Source of the DNA: Phymorhynchus buccinoides
Lineage: Eukaryota > Mollusca > Gastropoda > Neogastropoda > Raphitomidae
Length of the DNA stretch: 64,000 nucleotides
Assembly: GCA_017654935.2 (NCBI GenBank)
Contig: CM065713.1
Coordinates: forward strand, 23,238,875 to 23,302,874
Reading direction: 5' to 3'
Numbering within the stretch: position 1 is the stretch's first letter; each line of letters begins with the position of its first letter. This document shows, in pieces, positions 55,731 through 64,000 of this stretch. The notes beneath the pieces are model-generated. The model worked only from the letters and a program-made list of their open reading frames with translations, was not told the DNA's origin and did not search any database. Both the position numbers and the translations under genes were made by a program.

Positions 55731-57077
55731 AAAAACAAAAAAAAATACAAAACAAACCACAAAAAACAAAAAAACCTTGGAAAAACACGAAGAAGCCGAA
55801 AACCCAGTGTTTCGTAACTTCCGCCCCTTTTCCCTTAGTTCTCTCAAGAACATTTATCATTCTCTTCTCTCCATTCTCTGATCCCCACACATCTCTCTCT
55901 CTCTCTGTAGTTTGCCCTTTCTCTCGCTCTCCGCAATGATAATATATGATAACAAAGAGAGAGGAGCAAAACCACAAACCACCACTAACTGTGTTTATAC
56001 TTTTTGGAAAGGTAGCTCTGTGCTGTGAAAAAAGAATAAAATAAAAGTTAAAAGTTAAAAGATTGTTTGCTTCTGGGTTTACTTTTTTCACCAATGGGGG
56101 GGACAGGATACAGAGATAGTGCTATGAGCAATGGTCACATAGAAGAGGACTCTCTTTCGGCTATGAAGTATGGAATAAAAATTCTCGGGTCAGTATGTAT
56201 ATCTGCTAACAAACCCTTGTCTTGTGGATCAACACCAACAGGAACGACATTTTGATAAAGAATGGTGTCTTCTCTGCACTAGGCCGCAAGAAAAAAAACG
56301 AAGAAAATGAAAGAAAAAAAAGTCCACCACCAATTTAAGCAAACCGCATCAAGGTGGTGAGTGAATGGTGGGATGGAAAAGAAAAAATGAAGACCATTTT
56401 GGGCAAAATAGAATAAGTATATAGTTAATTAAAAGGGCGGGAAAATTGCGATTTGAAAAACTCTAACTACATTGTGGGTAGGAAAGGCAATAACATTGCT
56501 GATAAAGTTTCGTCATAAGGTCACGCAAAATTTGCCTCTACTCAATACATTGCTGTACAGTATTGCATCGATTTATTTCCTTTAGTATAGGTGGTACTTA
56601 TGTGTCTCTTACATCAACCCCACAGACAGATAAGTTCTATCAATGTAACATTGAATAAATTATCTTGGCATTTAATATAAAAAATTAATTTCTTTGACCA
56701 CGTGCTGAGCAGGAGCACCTGGGTTGGAACTCTATATACTATAAGCGCCTTATAGTCGCAAAAATACGCATCTCACCATACATAGTTTGAGCGTAAGTCC
56801 TATGATTTAAGACATTGGAAGAAAATGCCCCGTGGCTGCCATTGCTAACCTACATTGTATTTTGTCCGACACCATGACACTACACACTGTCAAAATATTG
56901 GGGGCGGGGGCACGGCAAACAACACAATCTGGCACAAAGGCAGGTCAAAGGGAGGGGGCATCTAAAAAAAAAAAAAACAGACAACATTAATCATCACATT
57001 TTATCATCAACAACAGCATATAACAACGCAATATTGGACATTTCTTTTTTTTTTTATATCTCTCTTTCTCTCTTTAA

Positions 57078-57347
57078 CCCTTTCACAGCAAGCCATCATA
57101 TATTAGCAAGAATTTCATGAAATTTACCTGGGTAGGGGAGAACCAAAAAACCCATCTGCAGGTATTGGTGATTCTTCTGTGATAGATAAAAATAAAGGTC
57201 TATTCCTTGCTTTCCCAAAACTAAGACAATTAGGGTCTCCTTGGATAATAATAGACCCCCAATGTGAGGCCACTTTTAGTGACATAGGTGTTAAATCACT
57301 CGGGGTGCTTAAAATGCGCTTTTTGGCGGTGAGCGGTTGAAAGGGGC
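57078..57347. mobile_element. piggyBac-like MITE, TTAA-flanked
   Basis: TTAA at 57074-57077 and 57348-57351. Ends CCCTTTCACAGCAAGCCATC and TTGGCGGTGAGCGG...AAGGGGC. Related to 8546-8792. Confidence 0.65.
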
Positions 57348-57359
57348 TTAAACATTATT

Positions 57360-57720
57360 TCCTCTCTCCTTTTTCGTCCAGTAGAGAAGTACCATTGCTG
57401 TCGTTTCTGATGGTTGAAATTTCTGCTACTTCCGTTACTATCATCGCGTTTTGTAGTATGGGCAACCCACTGCAACCACCACATTTTTGCAAGAAGAAGA
57501 GTGAATACATGCCTTGGTGGACGTGGGAGGAGGAAAAGATGCTTGAGTACGACCAATCAAGGGTGAATGACTTGCTCACCAATAACCATATTTGATGGCC
57601 CTCTGGAAATAGGCTGCCCTTTTGCAAGAGTGAATGCCTTTTGGGTAGAACAACAAGGGCTTAACTTTGTTGTCAAGGCGTTAATACCTAGTTTTGCCCA
57701 GTGGCCAATAGACACTAGTG
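57360..57720. repeat. dispersed repeat R13, copy 2
   Basis: Blocks shared with 45250-45540 (GGCTGCCCTTTTGCAAGAGT, GAATGCCTTTTGGGTAGAAC). The open frames across it are not conserved between copies. Confidence 0.5.
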
Positions 57721-57724
57721 CGTG

Positions 57725-58200
57725 ATGTGGCTTATGTGTGGGTTGTTGTGGTATTGTGTTGTGGGTCTGTGGTGTGTGTGTGTGTGTGTTATTGATGTTA
57801 TTGGTGTGTGCTGTGTGTGGTGGGTGTGTGTGTGTAGTGCGGTTGTGAGTGATGCGTTAGTGTGCGTGTTGTGTGTGTGCCTGCGTAGTGGGTGTGGTTT
57901 GTTGTGTTATTGCTGTTGTGGTCTGTGTAGTGTGTGCCTGCATGTGTTGTGTAATGTGTTGTTATTGCTGTTGTGGTGTGTGGGTCGTTGTGTGTGTGCG
58001 GTACTGTGTGTGTGGTGTGTATGGGTGTGTGTGTAGTGTGTGTATGCGGTGTGTTTGTGTGTGTGCATGCGTGCGTAGTTCGCGCTTGCGTGTGGTGTGG
58101 GTGTGTGTGTCTGCGTCTCTGGTGTGTGTGCCTGCAGTGTGTGTGCTGTGTGTGCTGACGTGCGTGTGGTGTATTGTGTATTACGTTGTGCGCGAGCGTA
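57725..58200. repeat. long imperfect (GT)n region
   Basis: About 475 bases of GT-rich sequence with TTATTGCTGTTGTGGT pieces repeated (57908, 57962). The poly-CV reading frames are by-products. Confidence 0.9.
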
Positions 58201-58259
58201 GTTAAACCTAGAATTAGATAGAATGCGCCAGATTATCAGTTTCACTTGGCCTTGGCATG

Positions 58260-58590
58260 ATGAATGAGGCTTGTGTCAGACCAGTTGAAATAAGCTAGAA
58301 CCCAATGGCTACATCAAAATGTGGTTATGCTCTGAATGGTTGTGCGGGGGGGGGATTGTCTTAAAGCCATGACAGCTCCCCAGCAAACATCATCAGTTCC
58401 CTCTAAAATCACCCGGAAGACAGGAGTGAAGGTGGCTGCCCCACATGGCGGGGAGGTAATCAAAACCGGTCGTCACACACGTAATGTGCTCATCCCTAGT
58501 GGTCTTGCATTGGTACTGAACGTGTTCAAGGGTGCTCATGGCTGTTGGGATGGTTCCCTGGAGTCGCCTACTAAGCCAGGGAACAACAAC
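58260..58590 (+). repeat. SINE-like repeat R7, copy 2
   Basis: Sister of 28975-29300: GTGTCAGACCAGTTGAAATA, AAGCCATGACAGC, GGTAATCAAAACCGGTCGTC, TTCCCTGGAGTCGCC. Confidence 0.65.
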
Positions 58591-58799
58591 AACCATAAGT
58601 TGTTCATTATTACATTGGACCCTCCCTACTTGAGACCTTCCAACATCAAATGAAGACTCCCTCTAAGAACTGACCCAATAGTTTCCACCACTTCTGGAAG
58701 TTCGTGCTTTGTAACTTCCTCTAATCCGCCACCTCTCTTGATCTGCCCATTTTCCCTTGTGCTTGCTGTCACTACTATGTTTCGACCTTCCTCCTTACC

Positions 58800-58870
58800 G
58801 GGGGGGGGGGGGGGGGGCGGGGGGGGGGGGGGGGGGGGGGGGGGGGTGGTGGGGGGGGGGGGGGTGGGGT
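58800..58870. repeat. poly(G) tract
   Basis: About 65 bases nearly all G, directly after an R3 fragment (58680-58800). Confidence 0.9.
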
Positions 58871-58984
58871 CCATTCGTGTCCATTTAGGGGGGGGGTCCA
58901 TTATCAGCCTTTGTTCTCTGTCCAAAATCACTTTCAAAAAAGATTTCCTCCAACGGAATAGTCCGAACATACCTGGGGCCAATT

Positions 58985-59115
58985 TGTTTCTTACTTAGGC
59001 GCCATACCGGCAGCACAGCCATAACTGGCAGCATGACGCAATACTGGCTCACAATTAATTGACAGGAAAACTGGTCTGCGCGGATCGAAAGAGAAAGAAG
59101 AAAAGAAGAAAACGT
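58985..59115 (-). repeat. dispersed repeat R1
   Basis: TTACTTAGGCGCCATACCGG, GCATGACGCAATACTGGCTC, TTGACAGGAAAACTG, then GAAAGAGAAAGAAGAAAAG. Confidence 0.6.
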
Positions 59116-59214
59116 GACAAAAAAAAAAAATGTCTTCTCTTCCACGATTTCCCCCCACCCCCCATCCTCATATCGGACAACCGAGTGTCCACCCCCAATT
59201 AACCCCTTGACGCA

Positions 59215-59425
59215 CAAACATTATCACTACTGACCTTTGGACAATCACTGATGATGTCCATCAGATGAAGAGGAAACAGCCCTGATATGCTGGCCTTTGT
59301 CTGATACAGTCAAGAGAGTTATATCCACGACCAATGTTTGCAGATTGGCTCTATCATGTCTTTTTCCTGGGCATGATTTGCCCAATGATTTTTTCTGTCA
59401 TTTTCTTTGGCAGTCAACGGGTTAA
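59215..59425. repeat. piggyBac-like MITE family 2, copy 3
   Basis: TTGACGCACAAACATTATCA start, TGATGATGTCCATCAGATGA, CAGATTGGCTCTATCATG, and a GGCAGTCAACGGGTTAAG end. The last bases give TTAA. Confidence 0.6.
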
Positions 59426-60279
59426 GACCCCTTCCCTCATGAGCAACTTTGGACAAGATATGGACCGCCGGGGGGGGGGGGGGGGCAATCAAACCAGTAG
59501 GGGCTTAGCGCGTGATTGTCTTAGTTTTAATGGAAGGATAAAACATGGGCTACTGGCTGCCCATACCTTTACTGTTGTACAATAAAGGTTCGTTCATTTC
59601 ATTTCATTTCATTGCATTTTTATCTCTACCACTACGCCCAACTAAGAATCTCACTACGCCCAGCTAAGAATATCAGCGCTAAGTTCCCTACTGGTTTGAA
59701 TGCCCCCTGGCGGGCAAATCCTCCTCATAAGTTGACCATATGAAGTTCTTTTTGGGGGGATGATTTTTTAAGTCTTAATAGAAAGTTTTCGACTGTATTT
59801 ATGATCAAAACGAGAGCCCCGGTGTTGTGGAACGAGAAAAAGAAGTACCTGCCATGAAATATCTACCGTCGCATGCGAACTATAAACCATCTAACCCTAA
59901 CCCCTACACCCCTGGCAAGAACCAGGAAATAGAGCAGGAGGGTTGTAAATCTAAATATTTGCCGATAAATCGATGTACAAAGCCCTGCACTTAGTTCGTA
60001 AAAAAAATCACAATGGCGGACAAACCAAACAATTATGATTGGCTAGGCGCCAGCTAGACCTACTATTTCATGAGGTAGGATATTCTCTTCACACCGGCCA
60101 ACACGATTGAGTGAAAAGCAATGGGCACCGCGACGGTGCGTGGCTTGGAGGTTCTAGCGTTTAGCTGGGCTCGATTAGTCTCCGCGTCTGTGGTTCTCTC
60201 TTGGTGGAGGGGCTGGTTATGAAAGAAAAACAGAAAGCAAGGAAAAATTGGACAAAAACACGGAATAACAACATTCAGA

Positions 60280-60675
60280 GTGAGGGAGGACGAGAGGGGT
60301 GGAGGGGGATGAGAGAGAGGGAGAGAGAGAGACAGAGGGAGAGAGAGAGAGAGAGAGGTAGAGACAGGCAGGAATGTCAGAGACAAAAAACTCTGAAATA
60401 CCACCCAATGAAGCATTTTAGTAACAAAAACGATGTAGTATAAACAATTTCAAAAGAAATTCTGCAGAAATCAGCCAATTCCCATGCCATGGGGAGAGAG
60501 AGAGAGAGGAGGAGAGAGGAGAGAGAGAGAGGGGAGAGAGAGAGGAGAGTGAGAAAGAGTAGACGAGAGTGAGAAAGAGGAGTAAGAGAGGAGAGAGAAG
60601 AGGAGAGAGAGACGAGAGACGATGAGAGGACGACGAGAGAGGAGGAGAGAGAAGAGAGGAGGAGAGAGAACACAA
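60280..60675. repeat. (GA)n-rich microsatellite region
   Basis: Two GA-rich tracts (60280-60372 and 60494-60672) separated by 120 bases of ordinary sequence. Confidence 0.9.
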
Positions 60676-60699
60676 GAGATAATGTCTATGGATGGCTCC

Positions 60700-62400
60700 T
60701 CTTGTGTTCTAAAAGCTTTTATACGATCATACAGGTGCATCTACAACTGTGTTTGCTTTCTTTCAGAAACATATCAGCCGTATGTTTCATAAACCAAAAT
60801 GCCTTTCAACAACGGTCTTGCTTTCTGTATGTGCTTGAGTGCAGGGAAGCCAGAAGAGTCTTATAACAAAAACTGATTGTGGGCCCTGAACCAGTAAGTT
60901 GATTGGTCGATGTTAGAAATAGGCACGTTGAAGGCCTTTGTTGGTTTACATTTCCCGCCCCATAACCCCCCGTAAATCAAAAGTAAATAAAACTTTAAAA
61001 AGGAACTTGAAAGCCAAAAAAAAAGCATTGCAAATTGAAAAATGAAACGTAACTCATTCAAGCCATATATGTTCCGGAATTAATAGATTAGCTATCATTT
61101 GATTGCATGGCTTCAAGGAAGTATATCTGTGTGTGTAACCATACCATTGGAACTTCTAAATTAGCTTCGTCCCTTTTAGACACCACAATTTTGACCTCTG
61201 ACTTGCTTGTGTAGTGGTGTTTGTTGTGTGGGGACCAATCGTGTTAGAGTGTTTTTCTATTGAGAGAGTTTTTCTATATAAAGTCGAAATATAAAACAAG
61301 TCATATCTACCACTGTTGCCCTATGTCTAACCTGAACTAAAAACATGTTAATTCTTCTTTGTTCATTCTTCTTTTGTTTATGTATGTTTTGTTTTGTTGT
61401 TATGGCTGGATGTGAGATTGTGAGTTTGTTTACAATTCAAATCATTGTGATGATGAATGAGTTAATGAACAGAATACAAACATTAACTAAATCCACATAG
61501 TGACATACTCTCTCTCTCCTCTCACTCTTGTTAAACTCACACATACACACACACACAATATGAAGAAAATAGAAGAGTGTTTCCGATTCTGCTTCACAGA
61601 GAAGTTGATTTAGATTCAAGATTTAATATCTTGTTCCATACTTCAACTTCTATGTGGCCATACCAGGTTTGTTCTGGGTGTGTATTGTTTAAGTGTAAAA
61701 TTATTCAAAAAAAAAAAAAAAAAAAAATGACTAGAGGCCAAACCTATTTCTTGAAGTAGCTGATTTGGTTGTTGTGTAGCAACTCTATCTAAACCACTGT
61801 GTTGGTGTAATGTGCGCCTCAGTGGTTTGTCATAATATAGCAGGTCTGGGCCATCCTTTTTTTGGCTTCTCGGCCTTGTTGGGACACTAAGACAGGATTC
61901 AGGAACAAAATTGTGTGTGTGTTTATACCTGTTGTTTGTTCAGCCCCGTCTACATGGCGAAGAGCTGATACGCGACATTAAACTGAATTCCATCCATCTT
62001 TTTTGGTAGGATGAACTTGGGTACTGTTCTCTTGTATTTGTTGTGGCAACTACTTTCACTTTGGCTAGGCAAATGAGATGCACATAAGTAACATGGGTAA
62101 AAGAAGGAGTAATTACGAGAGTTCCTTCGCCTTATGTCATTTCACTAGACCAAGAGCTCACATGCTAGGCCTGTCACACTTACCATTCTCTCTGGAGGGG
62201 CCATGCCTGGGCTGACGATGTGGTTACATTCCAAGTTTCTTCGCTTTCACCTTCATTCCTCATCCTGTGCATCAAAAAAGAAAAGTGATTTTCACCTCCT
62301 CTTCTTTATATAATCAGTATCAGCATTACTGATTCCATATTATTTGAAAATCTTCTAAAATACTTTGTGTTTGGTACCATAGGACATATGAGGTTTAAAC
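60700..62400. other. non-coding stretch
   Basis: No exon or large repeat recognised. It contains a poly-A tract (61708-61727) and a short U2-like piece (61866-61895). Confidence 0.4.
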
Positions 62401-62404
62401 CGAG

Positions 62405-62790
62405 GCTGTGGGTTACGCTTACACCTATCTATATTGTTATAATGATATCGGGACTTGTACTGGTGTTGCACTGCTCTTAGGGCATTGCTCCTCCCACAGT
62501 ATTGTCCACCATCTTGCATCTATAAATGGGCCCATATGTCTGTTCCAGGACCGAGAAGACGTAAACAAACCACCATTTTTCATTCAAAAGATTTTGTCTG
62601 GAATACTGCGGGATTCTCTCTGGTGGAGTGCATAAAATCGGGCTATCCTTACCTACCAAATTAAGCAAGATAATGGTCACTGGATACCAGGCCACGATCT
62701 TTCTTGATGCCCTTTCTAGTGACATGGCTGTTAAATCATTGTGGTGCCAGAGGCGGACACTGCAGTGGCGATGTGAAAAGGGTTATTAAT
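62405..62790. repeat. R12 block joined to piggyBac-like MITE relic
   Basis: R12 pieces (CTTGTACTGGTGTTGCACTG, CCACCATCTTGCATC, TCTGTTCCAGGACCGAGAAG) run into MITE pieces (TCTAGTGACATGGCTGTTAA, GTTAAATCATTGTGGTGCC). The same pairing occurs at 35745-36165. Confidence 0.5.
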
Positions 62791-63266
62791 ATCAGTATCA
62801 CAAATTGTATTCAAGGTGAGTTCTTCTTTTTTGTAAAAAGAATCTTGGTCTTGTCAATGTTTTTTTGTAATTGTTGTTTGTTTGTTTGTTATTTTAGTTG
62901 TTTGATGAAATAAAATCATGAAAAAAATGCAGAGAAGGTAGGGGGAAGGGGGCGTGTTTGTTCTGGAGGGAGGGAGGCTGGACACGAAGAACCTGAACAG
63001 TGGTTGTGGGGTGGGCAGTTGGGAGTGGGGTGTGGTGTACTTTCATCACGTCATGTCTTCGTGTAAGTAATTACGTCGAAAAACCTCGCCAGAGTGTTGT
63101 CCAGATCAACAAACTTTTGTTGGAGTGGGGAATGTTGGGGTGTGTATGGCTACTTTCTATGTTGGCTAAGAAAATACATAATTCTAAAAAACTTGCATTC
63201 GATGTTTGCTAAAAGTCGAGATCCAAGGAATTCGCCCCCAATTTTGGTTGTTACTCTTATTAACGC

Positions 63267-63690
63267 CCAAAACTGGAAGCCACAAGTCTTAGCACTCCCC
63301 AAACGGAAGCCACAAGTCTTAGCACTCCCCAAAACCGGAAGCCACAAGTCTTAGCATCCCCGAAACCGGGAAGCAACAAGTCTTAGCACTCCCCAAAAAA
63401 CGGAAGCACAGATGTGTTAGCACTCCCCCAAAACGGAAGCCACAAGTTAGCTACTCCCAAAACCGATCAGCCACAAGTCTTAGCACTCCCAAAAACGGAA
63501 GCCACAAGTCTTAGCACTCCCCAGAAAACGGAAGCCACAGGTCTTATCACTCCCCAAAACCGGAAGCACAAGTCTTAGATACTCCCCAAAACCGAAAGCA
63601 TACAAGTTTTAGCACTCCACCAAAACCGAAAGCCACAAGTGTCTTGCCCTCCCCGAAAAACGGAGGAAGACACAAGCTTTTGGCACTCAA
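63267..63690. repeat. minisatellite, about 13 units of 31-34 bp
   Basis: Head-to-tail units of the form CCCAAAACGGAAGCCACAAG followed by TCTTAGCACTCC. Later units accumulate changes. No frame is conserved along the array, although short frames show repeated FGSAKTCGF-like strings. Confidence 0.92.
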
Positions 63691-64000
63691 AAAAGGATTT
63701 GTTCCTACATGTGCCGGAAAATAAGCAGACCGTCCTATATAATTATGTAAACAGTATGTATGAGACGGTACCACCTGTGCCCCCTTGACACAAAATGGTA
63801 TATCCCAAAAGAATACAAAATGGTGGATTTTGATTTAATCCTACTATCTATTTAATGTTAATACTTAACCCAACATCAAATAACTGCATTAGCTAAAACA
63901 ACTGGAACTTACCTAGCACATAGCTAAAACGAAACTGGCCACGAGGGGGATATGCACCATACCGCAGGGAGTAGCGTGGATGTGACTCCCTTGTACTTCA

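Noticed and set aside
55352..55762. 136-codon poly-Phe frame on the minus strand
   Set aside because: By-product of a near-pure A tract, not a protein.
57722..58205. Cys/Val-rich frames of about 105-110 codons
   Set aside because: Translation of an imperfect GT microsatellite. The cysteine pattern has no domain meaning.
58626..58998. Poly-Pro and poly-Gly frames
   Set aside because: Produced by the poly-G run at 58800-58870.
60063..60740. Ser/Leu-rich minus-strand frames of 85-117 codons
   Set aside because: Shadow of GA/CT simple repeats.
63267..63690. Regular 31-34 bp units considered as a CRISPR array
   Set aside because: Units are contiguous with no unique spacers, so this is a minisatellite.

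Overview
This is eukaryotic, repeat-dense, intron-rich nuclear DNA from an invertebrate animal. Evidence: spliced exons with GT/AG borders, tRNA-derived SINEs, many short DNA-transposon remnants, long GT/CA and GA microsatellites, and two 500-base N gaps (2711-3210, 44012-44511). The SINE core (a TTTATCGTCTCATC-type segment) and the style of the dispersed repeats recall marine molluscs, probably a gastropod. That assignment is an inference from memory of such repeats and is not proven here. No bacterial genes, CRISPR array, rRNA or intact tRNA were seen.

The only gene family I recognise is lysosomal beta-glucuronidase (GUSB, glycoside hydrolase family 2). Its 3' half appears three times. Two copies form the arms of a palindrome of about 20.2 kb (about 3912-24094, axis near 14006). 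The left arm is read on the minus strand (exons A 11835-12010, B 9488-9639, C 8136-8223, D 6916-7095, E 5403-5551). The right arm is read on the plus strand (A 15979-16154, B 18239-18397, C 19702-19789, D 20844-21023, E 22396-22535). Exons A, C and D are base-for-base identical between arms; introns and exons B and E differ by many small indels. The acid/base glutamate (NEP motif) lies in exon B and the nucleophile glutamate (SEYGA) in exon D. Neither arm has room for the 5' exons, and I found no final exon for either. A third, more broken copy (exons D, E, F) lies on the minus strand at 37206-40799.

Region by region. 1-2710: SINE, tRNA-like head, GC-rich unidentified stretch, then a gap. 3211-24094: two opposed pogo-like elements, then the palindrome, whose introns hold TTAA-flanked piggyBac-like MITEs, TA-flanked pogo-like MITEs, CA/GA microsatellites and, around exon B, a series of decaying exon-B fragments. 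24159-25230: a fold-back element with 43-bp tandem repeats and telomere-like motifs. 25860-36530: mostly non-coding, with TIR elements and SINE-like repeats. 37206-40799: third GUSB copy. 41204-64000: gap, homopolymer-rich and low-complexity DNA, dispersed repeats, two minisatellites, and no recognisable gene.

The biology amounts to one lysosomal enzyme gene, partly present three times. The palindrome is the main anomaly. It is either a real inverted duplication or an assembly or read fold-back artefact. The many homopolymer indels and very long homopolymer tracts suggest noisy long-read sequence, so broken frames cannot be taken as proof of pseudogenes.
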